Origin: Talinum fruticosum
Taxonomy: Eukaryota; Streptophyta; Magnoliopsida; Caryophyllales; Talinaceae
DNA: 64,000 nt
Reading direction: 5' to 3'
Assembly: GCA_021018815.1 (NCBI GenBank)
Contig: JAITYX010000003.1
Location: 10,940,501 to 11,004,500, forward strand
Shown here piece by piece: positions 45,036-56,795 of the stretch. The translations under genes were made by a program, and so were the position numbers. The notes under the pieces are model-generated. The model did not search any database. It saw nothing but the letters and a program-made list of their open reading frames with translations, and was not told where the DNA came from. How positions within the stretch are numbered: the stretch's first letter is position 1; each line of letters begins with the position of its first letter.

Positions 45036-47188
45036 TGTTAAGTCGTATTTTATACGTATTTTTAGTAGTTATTTAGTTTATATTATATAGTTTATTTTAT
45101 CTAATTTATTCTATTTTGTCTATTTATAGGTAATTATCGAATAAAGTGGGGAAGAGAAGAAAAGTCGTTAAAAGTGGATTTTTAGCTACCGACAAGCATC
45201 CAAGAAAATATATGAAGTCGGTCCATAAATATAATATGTAATAAAATATTTATTTTAGGATATTATATTTTAGGAAATCCTAAGTGGAATAGAAAAGGGA
45301 AACTTAGAAGAGAAGAAAGAGAAATAAACCCTAACTCTTTCACCCTATATATACTACTTATTATCATCATGGAGAGGGGACCTAGGAAGAGCACCCACAC
45401 ACAATCACACCCTCTTGCCTTTGCTGTCCACGGCAGCCACCACTGCTTGCTGCCGCCTGCACCTGCTGCCCAGCCCACTACTGCTGCCGCCGCTGCACCT
45501 GCCGCTCGAACACTGGTTGCTGCTGCTCTGCTGTCCGTTGCTGCTTCGCTGCTGTCCGCTGCCCGACCAGCCACCATCCATCATCATCTTCTTCATCTTC
45601 CCGGGTCAAAGAAACTAATATCGGTAGTATAATTTAGTTTTGTAATTTTTATTAGAAAAGATTGAGTTTTTATTGATAGATTAATACTAAAGATGCTAGT
45701 TTTATTTAGTTTACATGTTTTAAATTACATGATGTGTGAGTAGTTTTTCTTATACTTAGTATAATCTCATTGAAGCCATGTTAAATTATTTATTTTGAAA
45801 CAAAGTTTCGATTTTTATTGTCTTATTGATTCAATCCATGATTCTATGATAATTTGTGTTTAATGTTTATGAATTTATGTCTAATTAATTAGAGTGCACG
45901 CTATTTAGTTTTATATAAATTCATGTGATAGTTTAGAGGGTTTAAGTACGTAATTGCTTGATCTTTTAGACATAAGTATCACCCTAGTTAATCATAGATG
46001 GCTCATACCCATCTCTTTTAATTAGGAAATTATCATAGATCCTTCTTAAATCAATTTGCTAGTAGATTGGTTATTAGGTGCTAGATGATGTTTTTCTAAT
46101 ACTTAATGCTCTAATTTGATTAAATTCTAGTGCTAGTGCTAGGGTTATCAATATTAGTAGGGTTTATATTAGGGCTAGGCCTAAGTAAACTAATAACTAA
46201 GGAAAAATGGGGAAGATCCGCTAGTGGTTGTCTTCTACGGTTTAGCTCATGGGTAGATCAATTTGTGTGTTAATGATAAATAATAATTTGCATGGTGGAT
46301 ATAGATTATACTAAGTGTTTTTATAAATTTGCTATCTTTGATAATTATTTGTTTGCTTTTTAGTTATTTTCTTTAGTTTGTCAATTTTTATTTATAAATA
46401 TATAGTCTTTTATTATTAATTTCGTTACCCCCTAAAGATCAGTATTTTATGTTAGTTTTAGTAATTTTATTTTAATTTAATTTTGAGTCTTTATATATTT
46501 TAATTTTCAGAATTAATTTTCTGTTAGTGTTTATTATTTTTGAGTCAGTTTGTTAGAAATTAGTTTTAAAATAGTTTCTTTTGTTATTTTTCTTGTTTTA
46601 TTTTCTTTTAGGGTTTAGATAGAGTCCTAGTTTGCTGTGATTAAATTTTAGAATTTTTGGAAATAATTTGATATTTTTTCAGATTTAATTCTTGAATTTA
46701 ATTACTGCAGGTTTTTAATAAAATAAATTCGTAAATTAGATTTTAAATTTTGTTTTTATATTTTTAGGGTCTGGTTAGGTTTAGAAAATTAGTATTATTA
46801 TTCTGGGTAATTTTAGTATTTATTTTCGTAATTATTTTAGTGCAGAATTTTACTTATTTAATTTTCTGTTTTAGAATTTGTTTATTTTCTACTTTAGTTT
46901 TCTGTTTTAATTATTCTAAAAATATACAAAAATATTTCTGGGTTATTTTAGTTTTATTATTCTGTACAAATTATTTATTTAGTTATTAGATAATTTTCTA
47001 TGAATTTTAGTTATTGATTTTAATTTATATTTTCTATTTTGTTTTTAAGAGTAGTAAATTTAATTAGATTAAAACTTGCATGTTATTATATCTTTTCTCG
47101 TGGATTCGATCCCTACTTGCCCTTGCTATATTGTTTATTATAAGTTTAAGTAGTGGTTTAATTTGTTGTCTGTACGACAAGCTTAACA
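45036..47188 (+). repeat. Athila-type 5' LTR (2153 bp)
   Basis: TGTTAAGTCG...GCTTAACA. TATA-like CTATATATAC at 45345-45354 precedes a GC-rich, CTG-repetitive leader (45415-45600), then a long AT-rich part with several TAGTTTT-type stretches. Short frames at 45263-45632 are artefacts of the CTG repeats. Confidence 0.95.
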
Positions 47189-47193
47189 AATTT

Positions 47194-47212
47194 TGGCGCC
47201 GTTGCCTAGGGA
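47194..47212 (+). other. Primer-binding site, tRNA-Asp type
   Basis: TGGCGCCGTTGCCTAGGGA, five bases after the LTR, complements the 3' end of plant tRNA-Asp (GUC) over the first 13 bases, the usual primer site of Athila elements (established for the lineage). Confidence 0.85.
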
Positions 47213-47410
47213 AAGAAAATAATAGTTGTTAGTTTTATTTATTTTAGATTTACTACTTTTATTACTTCTTTGTAACTTTAATAGTTTGTTTTCATAATTT
47301 TGTTTTTTTTTTTAGTGCTTTTTTTATTTTGAAAAGGAGTATACATTTGACGAAGTTGAAAGCCAAGTAAGTGTTTCGATTCTGTTTACGTAAGTTCTAA
47401 AATTATTGAG

Positions 47411-48091
47411 ATGACTACCTTACGTGAACTTGCTGCACCTAACTTGGAGACACAACTTTTACCTATCTCATATCCTGCATTGGACCGACCACTAAAACCG
47501 AACTCCGGATTTTTAAATATGTTACCTAAATTTCATGGACTCACTGGTGAGGACCCATATCGTCATATCAATGAGTTTATTATTACATGTTCCACTATGC
47601 AATTTGAGGGAATCACCCAAGACCAAATTAAGTTGAGAGCCTTTCCCTTTTCACTTCAGGATAAGGCTAAAGATTGGTTTTATTACTTACCACCTGCAAC
47701 ATTCACTACATGGACCCAAGTTCATACAGCATTTTTAGAGAAATTTTTTCCTACATCTAGGATAGGGTTCATTAGAAAGGAAATTTGTGGTATTAAACAG
47801 ATGATTGGGGAGAGTTTTTCTGAATATTGGGAGCGTTTTAATAAATTATGTGCTAGTTGTCCCCAACATCAAATTCCTGAGCATTTGAAGAAATATTGGG
47901 AGCATTTGATTCAATATTTTTATGAAGGTTTATTGTTAATAGGTAGAAATATGGTAGATGTTGCTAGTGGAGGGCCTTGTTTAATAAGACTCCAGCTCGG
48001 GCTAGAGAATTGTTTAATATTATGGCCCAAAATACTCAACAATTTGGAATGGGAGATACCCAATTTAGGAATGTTAATGAGTTCAACTTAG
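47411..48091 (+). CDS. gag: Athila gag, N-terminal/capsid part, frameshifted at its end
   Basis: 226 residues. It starts MTTLRELAAPNLETQ. The retrotransposon-gag core is NSGFLNMLPKFHGLTGEDPY, FIITCSTMQFEGITQDQIKL, LQDKAKDWFYYLPPATFTTW, LEKFFPTSRIGFIRKEICGI, GESFSEYWERFNKLCASCPQ, QYFYEGL and DVASGG. The expected LFNKTPARARELF continuation lies in another frame just after about 47970, so a one-base change has broken the capsid; that frame in turn ends near 48138. Upstream ATG choice is clear because it opens the conserved frame 220 bp after the primer site. Confidence 0.85.
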   Translation: MTTLRELAAPNLETQLLPISYPALDRPLKPNSGFLNMLPKFHGLTGEDPYRHINEFIITCSTMQFEGITQDQIKLRAFPFSLQDKAKDWFYYLPPATFTTWTQVHTAFLEKFFPTSRIGFIRKEICGIKQMIGESFSEYWERFNKLCASCPQHQIPEHLKKYWEHLIQYFYEGLLLIGRNMVDVASGGPCLIRLQLGLENCLILWPKILNNLEWEIPNLGMLMSST

Positions 48092-48130
48092 GTCCATCTG
48101 TAGAGACCCAATTGTCCCAAATTACTTGTT

Positions 48131-49033
48131 ATGTTGAATAAATTGGTCCACAAAGAAGAAGTAGTAGTTTGTAGTATTTGCTATTTAGAGGGTCATGTTG
48201 CTAATTCATGCCCTACACAACAAAGAGTTCATGTGAATGCTATTTTTTCCAACCAAGGTCGAATGAATTATAACATATTCTCAAACACTTATGAAGAATG
48301 GAGTGATTACTCGAACCTTAGGTATGAATTTGAAGAAAACCCCTTAGAATTTGATCAATCCATTGCTCATGACAAAACTAATTATCTTTTAGAGCAAATC
48401 ATTAAGAAGATGGATGACCAGAAAAAGGAGACTAACCGTAGGTTCCAAAGCTTAGAGATGACCATAAAGCGAGTACAAGAGAAACAGATTGCCAATGATA
48501 CCATGCTTAGTTACCCGCAAACCCAAATGCAATCTCAACCTTTCCAAGATCCAAAAGAAAATGTGAGTGTCATAACACTTAATAATGGGAAAGAGTTAGA
48601 GGAACCTAGGAAAAACATAGAGGTAGAGCTAGAATTAGAGGTCAAGGACTCGAACTTGACCAAAATAAAGATAAGGCCTCTAATGCTCGAGGAAATAGGT
48701 GAAAATAAGAAAGATATTTACAAGCCTATCCCACCTTTTCCTAGTACATTGATAAGCACAACTCCTACGATAGACGAGGCAATTGAAGATATTATAGAAG
48801 TATCTAGGAAGGTAGAAACAAACATTCCTCTTCTAGATACCATGAAACGGGAACCTCGTTATGCTAAGTTCCTTAAAGATCTATTCACGAACAAATTAAA
48901 ATTGAAAAGGAACAAAAAGGTAAGTGTGGGGGAGAATACATCTGTTCTTTTCCAAAAGAAATCTCCCACTAATTGCAAGTATGCAGGAGACCGGATCAAT
49001 TTAGTGTGGGAAATGCAACTGAATGATCCTTGA
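48131..49033 (+). CDS. gag: Athila gag, C-terminal/nucleocapsid part, running to a pol deletion
   Basis: 300-residue frame. A zinc knuckle CSICYLEGHVANSCP (C-X2-C-X4-H-X4-C, about 48173-48217) is followed by an acidic linker and TNIPLLDTMKREPRYAKFLK, DLFTNKLKLKRNKKVSVGEN and SPTNCKYAGD, the conserved Athila gag-protease boundary. Then, instead of protease, the frame ends within 15 codons (LVWEMQLNDP), and the typical Athila post-pol string GCGCTGGTTGGGAGGCAACCC follows at about 49070. This is a clean loss of all of pol. The initiating Met is not genuine: this part belongs to the same gag as the upstream frame. Confidence 0.8.
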   Translation: MLNKLVHKEEVVVCSICYLEGHVANSCPTQQRVHVNAIFSNQGRMNYNIFSNTYEEWSDYSNLRYEFEENPLEFDQSIAHDKTNYLLEQIIKKMDDQKKETNRRFQSLEMTIKRVQEKQIANDTMLSYPQTQMQSQPFQDPKENVSVITLNNGKELEEPRKNIEVELELEVKDSNLTKIKIRPLMLEEIGENKKDIYKPIPPFPSTLISTTPTIDEAIEDIIEVSRKVETNIPLLDTMKREPRYAKFLKDLFTNKLKLKRNKKVSVGENTSVLFQKKSPTNCKYAGDRINLVWEMQLNDP

Positions 49034-49239
49034 GCTACAAAGGTGTCGAGCCAAAGACGGTAAACAAAGGCGCTGGTTGGGAGGCAACCCAACATTTTCG
49101 AGGAAGTTTCTATAATTTTTACTTTAATTTTATTTTTATTTTTATTTAGCATGCATTAGGGACAATGCATGAATTAAGTGTGGGGAGTGCATCCTGCATT
49201 TTAATTTTATGCATTTATATTTATCTTATTTTTATTAAA

Positions 49240-49271
<32 letters not shown>

Positions 49272-50316
49272 AGTGTCTTTTTGTAAAGAAATGCATGAAT
49301 ATAAATATATGCTAGGTTAACTTGCTTAAATTTTTCTGTTTCTAATTTTTCTTTCCCTTTGAAAGTGAGAAATTTGAACATGTTAATTGTTATTCGGAGT
49401 TGTTTGAGTTGATCCTCATATATTTCTTCAATTAGTGATAATCATAAATTTTTCTCGTCCAATTGATCATGCTATATAATCGTGATAGAGGCAATAAATT
49501 GACTTAAACCGTTCACCTAGACTACTGAACTTAGCAGATTGACTCATTAAAATTTTGATTTTTCTTGTTTTGCCTACAAATAAAAAAAAAATAAAAATAA
49601 AAATTGTTAGTTTACCAACATGGGTCGGAGTTGGTGGCTCGGCGCCATTTCCCCTTAAGTTTAGGTCTCAAGTTGAGCCTTATGAATGGAGTAACCCATG
49701 CTTGGGAGAGTCATGCCCCTTTTAGGCCGATCAATGGCTCGAACCATACTAACGAAAAAAAAAAAAAGAAAAAAAATAGAGTATTAACTCCAGCACCTCT
49801 GTTTGGGTGAGTGGGAGACAGGGAGTGTTATATTTCTAAGACCCTATATGGGCCTCGAATATGTGCTTGAATGGAGTTATATATATATATATATATATAT
49901 AATTGAAAAAAAAAAAGAGAAGAAGTTTGCAAAACAAGTTTATTATCGATTTTTAGTGAGTTATCTCGCTGATTCGGTGTCTCTATAACCATACTGCACC
50001 TTAATTTTTCCCATCCTAAAAAGTTTTAGACCTCTTGACCGGAATGTACATGTTTGAAAAAGATGGATAAATTTTTGATTGTTGCTTAATTAAAAGAGAT
50101 ATTGTGAGGCTGATGAATAAACTCTCCGATGGCAATGAAATGTTTAGTTCTTCACTTGCTTGGGAAAGACAAAAATTTCATCAAAGTATTTTTGAAAGCA
50201 AGGCAAACTTAGTGTATATTTTATGTTTTATGTATATCTTTATAAGAAAGCGTATTATTAGATCGAGTCTTAGATTTCTTTGCACGAGGACGTCCAAAGT
50301 CTAAGTGTGGGGGATT
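49034..50316 (+). other. Athila 3' non-coding region
   Basis: Contains GGGAGGCAACCC, AAGTGTGGGGAGT (49178), an (AAAT)n stretch near 49240-49268, A-rich runs, (AT)n at about 49880-49901, and ends at the polypurine tract. No protein family is recognisable in the short frames. Confidence 0.7.
50304..50316 (+). other. Athila polypurine tract
   Basis: AAGTGTGGGGGAT immediately before the 3' LTR (TGTTAAG at 50317) primes plus-strand synthesis; AAGTGTGGGGG is the usual Athila form. Confidence 0.8.
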
Positions 50317-52462
50317 TGTTAAGTCGTATTTTATACGTATTTTTAGTAGTTATTTAGTTTATATTATATAGTTTATTTTATCTAATTTATTCTATTTTGT
50401 CTATTTATAGGTAATTATCGAATAAAGTGGGGAAGAGAAGAAAAGTCGTTAAAAGTGGATTTTTAGCTACCGACAAGCATCCAAGAAAATATATGAAGTC
50501 GGTCCATAAATATAATATGTAATAAAATATTTATTTTAGGATATTATATTTTAGGAAATCCTAAGTGGAATAGAAAAGGGAAACTTAGAAGAGAAGAAAG
50601 AGAAATAAACCCTAACTCTTTCACCCTATATATACTACTTATTATCATCATGGAGAGGGGACCTAGGAAGAGCACCCACACACAATCACACCCTCTTGCC
50701 TTTGCTGTCCACGGCAGCCACCACTGCTTGCTGCCGCCTGCACCTGCTGCCCAGCCACTACTGCTGCCGCCGCTGCACCTGCCGCCTGAACCTGGTTGCT
50801 GCTGCTGCTGTCCGTTGCTGCTGCTGCTGTCCGCTGCCCAGCCAGCCACCATCCATCATCATCTTCTTCATCTTCCCGGGTCAAAGAAACTAATATCGGT
50901 AGTATAATTTAGTTTTGTAATTTTTATTAGAAAAGATTGAGTTTTTATTGATAGATTAATACTAAAGATGCTAGTTTTATTTAGTTTACATGTTTTAAAT
51001 TACATGATGTGTGAGTAGTTTTTCTTATACTTAGTATAATCTCATTGAAGCCATGTTAAATTATTTATTTTGAAACAAAGTTTCGATTTTTATTGTCTTA
51101 TTGATTCAATCCATGATTCTATGATAATTTGTGTTTAATGTTTATGAATTTATGTCTAATTAATTAGAGTGCACGCTATTTAGTTTTATATAAATTCATG
51201 TGATAGTTTAGAGGGTTTAAGTACGTAATTGCTTGATCTTTTAGACATAAGTATCACCCTAGTTAATCATAGATGGCTCATACCCATCTCTTTTAATTAG
51301 GAAATTATCATAGATCCTTCTTAAATCAATTTGCTAGTAGATTGGTTATTAGGTGCTAGATGATGTTTTTCTAATACTTAATGCTCTAATTTGATTAAAT
51401 TCTAGTGCTAGTGCTAGGGTTATCAATATTAGTAGGGTTTATATTAGGGCTAGGCCTAAGTAAACTAATAACTAAGGAAAAACGGGGAAGATCCGCTAGT
51501 GGTTGTCTTCTACAGTTTAGCTCATGGGTAGATCAATTTGTGTGTTAATGATAAATAATAATTTGCATGGTGGATATAGATTATACTAAGTGTTTTTATA
51601 AATTTGCTATCTTTGATAATTATTTGTTTGCTTTTTAGTTATTTTCTTTAGTTTGTCAATTTTTATTTATAAATATATAGTCTTTTATTATTAATTTCGT
51701 TACCCCCCTAAAGATCAGTATTTTAGGTTAGTTTTAGTAATTTTATTTTAATTTAATTTTGAGTCTTTATATATTTTAATTTTCAGAATTAATTTTCTGT
51801 TAGTGTTTATTATTTTTGAGTCAGTTTGTTAGAAATTAGTTTTAAAATAGTTTCTTTTGTTATTTTTCTTGTTTTATTTTCTTTTAGGGTTTAGATAGAG
51901 TCCTAGTTTGCTGTGATTAAATTTTAGAATTTTTGGAAATAATTTGATATTTTTTCAGATTTAATTCTTGAATTTAATTACTGCAGGTTTTTAATAAAAT
52001 AAATTCGTAAATTAGATTTTAAATTTTTTTTTATATTTTTAGGGTCTGGTTAGGTTTAGAAAATTAGTATTATTATTCTGGGTAATTTTAGTATTTATTT
52101 TCGTAATTATTTTAGTGCAGAATTTTACTTATTTAATTTTCTGTTTTAGAATTTGTTTATTTTCTACTTTAGTTTTCTGTTTTAATTATTCTAAAAATAT
52201 ACAAAAATATTTCTGGGTTATTGTAGTTTTATTATTCTGTACAAATTATTTATTTAGTTATTAGATAATTTTCTATGAATTTTAGTTATTGATTTTAATT
52301 TATATTTTCTATTTTGTTTTTAAGAGTAGTAAATTTAATTAGATTAAAACTTGCATGTTATTATATCTTTCCTCGTGGATTCGATCCCTACTTGCCCTTG
52401 CTATATTGTTTATTATAAGTTTAAGTAGTGGTTTAATTTGTTGCTGTACGACAAGCTTAACA
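50317..52462 (+). repeat. Athila-type 3' LTR (2146 bp)
   Basis: Near-identical to the 5' LTR. Differences include single bases (AAAAATGGGG/AAAAACGGGG, CTACGG/CTACAG, TTTTATGTTAG/TTTTAGGTTAG, TTATTTTAG/TTATTGTAG, CTTTTCTCG/CTTTCCTCG), a few 1-bp indels, and several changes clustered in the CTG-rich leader (50696-50880). Confidence 0.95.
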
Positions 52463-52840
52463 CCTAGCCTGCAAGAGTATAAACCGTGAACGGCGAAAAA
52501 AAATTCAATAAAATAATTCATTCCTTTCAGTTTGAACTACGTTTGGCTTGATCCTTTAGGGCATTGTAATCCCTGTAGGTACGTAGGCAGCTTGAGAATG
52601 AACTTGAGCACAACCGCAAAAGAAGAAAGATAAATAAAGTTTGTGGGTATTGCATACATTATCACATCTTTACTTGCATAAACTTAAAGTAAAGTCGTGG
52701 TCTTATTACAATATACTCAAACTAGTAACAATAGTGAATGATTTCAAAGTTCAAAGGGAAAAAGCATGATAATAAATTGCAATAAAAAAAAGGGGGAGAG
52801 TCTAAGATGACAAGCACTAAATAAAGTCTATCCATCCAAA
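52463..52840 (+). other. Tat sequence resumed after Athila, post-pol spacer
   Basis: Starts with the second CCTAG. It contains GTTTGAACTACGTTTGGCTTGATCC...TAGGTACGTAGGCAGCTTGAG, a string common downstream of pol in Tat elements (AACTACG..TGGC..GATCC). No ORF. Confidence 0.6.
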
Positions 52841-55800
52841 GTGCCTAAAAGCTCTTGGACACGTCTTTTGGCTGCTTCAACCTGAGTTATCTCCACTTCG
52901 GTAGCTTGAGGGATAGCATCCAATGCAGCAACCTCCTTTTAAAGAGATGATGTATCATCGTTGACCTTCTTCAATAAAGCTTCCTTCTCCTTGAACGAAT
53001 CCTGTAACTCCCGCTCTTCGACCTTGACTCGTTCGATGTCATCTTCAAGTAATTTCCTTCACTTATGAACTCGGGCAATTGAAGCAGCTTCTTTATCAAG
53101 TTCATCGCTGATCTTTCCTGCAGATACTTTGGCCTCCTCAAGTTGGGTTAACAAAATTGTCCGCTTGCTTAATAACTCGCCGCCGGAGTGTAATTCTGCA
53201 ATCGAGTTTTCAACTTCATGTATTGCTCAAGTTCATTCTAGTACGCACTGACATTGTCCTTCAACTTTGAGTAATCGGCTCGAAAGGATGACAAAGTGTT
53301 GTATATCTCTTCAGCTTCCCTCCTAATATGAGTTATGTCATCTGTAGATTTTGGGACAACTTTCTTCAAATAATACGAAAGCGTTGCTGCATACTTATGG
53401 CTAAATCATCAAACACACAGGAAGAAATCCTTCCTGGAAGATAGGATGAGACTGATGGGGTAGGAGAATGAGGACGCTCTACTCTCTTGTCTAAACAGGG
53501 CACGACGTCTGCTGGCTTCTCTGGTGAAGGCATTTGATCAACAAAATCTCCTCCGGATGCTTCTACAATAGGCATAGTCAAGGTGTCTTCGCTGTCCTTA
53601 TGGCTGACCATGACATTTGTTTTCTTCTTAACTCCCACATTTTGCCCCTACATCATAAGCAAAATCTCATGAGTTAAAACAAAACAAAACAAAACAACAA
53701 AAAAAGAAAAAAAAAAGAGTGAGACAATAAGATATGCCTTTTCTTCGGTCTCGCCCTTTGATTGCGGTGCATCACCGTACCTTGTTGGCCTTGCCTTTAG
53801 ACTTTGGTAAAGCCTCCGCGCTATCTGCTGTATCCCTTGATCCCGAAAACCCTTTGTCACTACCAGTGGAGGGATTGATCCCTAAGCCTTTTAAAGCATC
53901 GATTTTCTCTTTCCAGGAGAACACGTCTTGCTTTTACGAGGAGACAGTGCTGGTCCTATCGAAGAACTATCAACCCCTCCTTCGTTAGGGTCAACGGGAG
54001 GAGTAGTCTCCTGAACTTGTGGTATATTCGGCTTGTGTGCACTCACTTTTCCACCAGTAACAACTAGTGCACAAACATCATGCACAACTTTCGCTTTACT
54101 AGTTTTTCGTGGGCGCGAAAAATCACAATTAGGCCGTTTGGAATCAAGAGGAAAAAGATCGCCTCTAAAAGATCTCCACCACCTTACATACGCTTTGGTA
54201 GCTAGTATGGATTGTTTGTCCGGAGGAAGAGGGACGTATACAGTGGATCTGGTTACATGCTCTGTTAGGTTGAACCAATAATGTCCTGCTTCTTCCAAAG
54301 TACATTTATGCACTTCCTTCTTCTCCTCACCCAATACATCTTGGTGATAGCCAAATTGTGGCCCAAACTTACAAGGGAAGTATGGCTCAATCATGATTTT
54401 CTTTCATTGCTCGAAGGGTCAAAACCCGGAACGAAGACAAATCATATAAGCCTGCCAACTTTGAGACATATCCTTGGTGTCTCGTCAAGAATCTATGGAA
54501 CTTGCTTGTCTCCGTCTTAAAGAGAGCATTAGTGTACATAGCGGCAACATCCTTACATCTTAACAGCTCTTGAGCTGCTGATAGGTCGAGGGTTAGGCTC
54601 ATCTTCTCCCTGAAAATCTGATCATTTTGGGTAAACCATAGCGTTGGTGAGGATGCTCAAAATGGACATTGAAATAAGTTCCAAGCCATCCATAAACATA
54701 ATGGATAGGAAAAATGACTTCCAACTTATGCAAGCTTTTAGCCGAAGAGATAGTGTTCAATCCTGGATAAATGCTAGCTAAAGTAGGGATCGCAAAGTTC
54801 ATACACTCTCCGTAAGCAAGTTTACTTGGCAGCTTTGAACACCTCCGGACGGATAATACATGGCTCGTTGGTTGGCAACACAAAGGAGCATAACCAACAT
54901 GCTATAAGGGTGGAAAGGTAGGTCTCTTCAATCATCTCTTCCGGGATCTTGAGTGTGACGAAAGGGTCCTTGTCCTTCTTGGTTCTTGGTGAATAAGGTT
55001 TAATTTTTCCGGATGGACAAGAAGTAAGTGCAGGGGCTTTAGTCCTCTTCCTATTGACACATGGAGGAAGGGTTGTGTAGATCACCTTTCCACGAAACCA
55101 AAAGTGCACCCAGTCGAAGCGGGGAGTTGGATTATACCATTAACATCCCGACATAATTTATGAAATGCAGCAAAGAGGAAAGTACAAGTCTCTAGAATAT
55201 CACTATGGCTTTGGCCGGCAGAAAGAAGCTCTTTAGCGAGATGGAATCACTTCTTCATAGTAAGACCCGTTAGCAAGGAGCCCACCTATAATCCATAAAT
55301 CCCATAAGGAAATTGACATGTCGCCTGTCTCGGTGCAGAAGGTATTAGCGGTAGGATACCGGAATTCACAAAATGCCCGGAAAGTAGTGGAACTTAAGTC
55401 GTAAGAGAATAAGGATGCAAAAAGACCATTATAGAGTCTCCATTTGACTAGTCTATTCTCATTACGACTAAGAATATCTTCAAGCCACTCCCAATGCCCG
55501 AGTAATAAAAAAGTTATTGATGAAGCATGGTGAAAAGTTGCCCCAAGACACCGAGCTATCGGCTATACGGTGATAGAGCAAAGGTGCCGGTTCTCTAGAA
55601 GGGATTCGAGCTGTAAAAAGTGGCGAAGTAAGCTTCAAGAGTTTCGAGGTGAAGGAATCCCCTCGGAGTATACATGTCTCAAGTACACTCCACACTCCAA
55701 CATGACTGTGTAAGGTCGTCATCAAGCGAGACTCGTTTAGAGGAAAGTGGTGTTGGTGGATCTACCGAGAATGTCACTCCTTCTTTAATAGGATCATCCT

Positions 55801-55876
55801 TTCTGTCCAAGATAACGACTAATGGTGTCGAGGAATTAGATGATGATTCCGAGAAAATAAACCATCGTCTTCGCAA
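52840..55876 (-). pseudogene. Antisense ORF of Tat element, plant-mobile-domain (PMD, aminotransferase-like) protein
   Basis: Minus-strand frames follow one another across ~3 kb, opposite to pol. From the N-terminus: MRRRWFIFSESSSNSST (55876), GVWSVLETCIL then FTSKLLKLTSPLFTARIP (55660), ETYLSTLIACWLCSFVLPTN (54900), PSKLAYGECMNFAIPTLASI (54840-54780), FPIHYVYGWLGTYFNVHFEH (54700), KFGPQFGYHQDVLGEE (54365), AYVRWWRSFRGDLFPLD (54190), then a Ser/Pro/Lys-rich tail and a coiled-coil-like end to about 52850. The YL..CWLC.FV, HYVYGWL and QFGY.QDV motifs are those of PMD proteins, which occur as antisense ORFs downstream of pol in some Tat elements (known) and have MAIN-type host relatives. Many stops and frameshifts; not functional here. 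Confidence 0.75.
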
Positions 55877-55902
55877 AGGAGGAGAACGACGCTAATGTCT
55901 CT

Positions 55903-56337
55903 GGGTTGAATAAATCGGATGGTCCGTTTTGAGACTTAGAATCAAATAAATTGTTCTAATGTCTCTAAACCGGATAAGTCGGATGGCTCGTTACGAAGCT
56001 ATGAGTCGCTTGGGTTGAATAAATCGGATGACCCGTTTTGAGACTTAGAATCAAATAAATTGTTCTAACGTCTCTAAACCGGATAAGTCGGATGGCTCGT
56101 TACGAAGCTATGAGTCGCCCGGGTTGAATAAATCGGATGGCCCGTTTGGAGACTCGGAATCAAATAAATTGTTCTAACGTCTCTAAACCGGATAAGTCGG
56201 ATGACTCGTTACGAAGCTCTGCGTCACCGGGTTGAATAAATCAAATGGCCAATTTTGAGACTTAGAATCAAATAAATTGTTTTAACGTCTCTAAACCGGA
56301 TGAGTTGAACGGCTCGCTTTGATGTCTCCGAGTCAAG
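55903..56337 (+). repeat. Tandem repeat, four copies of a ~109-bp unit
   Basis: Units begin GGGTTGAATAAATC at 55903, 56012, 56121 and 56229 (spacing 109, 109, 108). Each has GAGACTTAGAATC (or GAGACTCGGAATC), AATAAATTGTTCTAACGTC, TCTAAACCGGATAAGTCGG and CTCGTTACGAAGCT; the last copy is more diverged. Tandem repeats in the 3' untranslated region are common in Tat elements. Confidence 0.9.
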
Positions 56338-56795
56338 TGTTGACATGAATAATCCACTCCGAATAACTACAAGTGAAGTTTGCAAGAACGGCATTAGAAA
56401 AAAAAAAAATTCACGTGAACATTTATGCATTCCCAAATGGAGCTTATCCTAAAATTGTCCGAAGAAGTTGACATACATGGGATTTTAAAGCCTAAAGGGT
56501 AACAAACAAGAGTTCCAGTGTTTGTGGGCAATGGAAAGCAAAATAACCCTCTAAGCAATAAATTATTTTTTCGGTGGTCAAACCGAAAAGGACATCCTGC
56601 GAGAACATCACAATAGCCTATTTACAATCTGAGCGAGATATGTACCACCGGTACACAAGGTCGCCTACTAAATCAAACAAATACACTGAAATCCTGTTCC
56701 CACCCAAGGCAAACTTTCCTTCTACTAATGGGGTATTTCGAACATATAATAGGCCTTATCCGGACACTTCATTCGAAGCACTCGTTTTCGATAGA
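56338..56795 (+). other. Tat 3' untranslated region, left part
   Basis: No gene. The 78-codon frame at 56574-56810 is not family-like. The sequence is cut at 56795 by the Harbinger insertion. Confidence 0.5.

Larger units (their letters stand above)
45036..52462 (+). mobile_element. Young non-autonomous Athila-type LTR retrotransposon, complete
   Basis: 7427 bp: 5' LTR 45036-47188, internal 47189-50316, 3' LTR 50317-52462, with CCTAG duplications. The internal region is only 3.1 kb: primer site, gag in two open frames, then the 3' non-coding region with ATTAAGTGTGGGGAG and the polypurine tract. Protease, RT, RNase H and integrase are absent. By eye the LTRs differ at about ten positions outside a CTG-repeat patch, so insertion is recent. 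Gag is already frameshifted, so movement must have relied on proteins from another Athila. Confidence 0.95.

Noticed and set aside
45263..45632. Poly-Ala/Cys/Ser frames in the Athila LTRs (also 50544-50907)
   Set aside because: All derive from CTG repeats, occur on both strands, and differ between the two LTRs by frame-shifting indels.
52372..52400. GTGGATTCGATCCC string resembling a tRNA T-arm
   Set aside because: No acceptor, D or anticodon arm around it; the same string is part of the Athila LTR in both copies.
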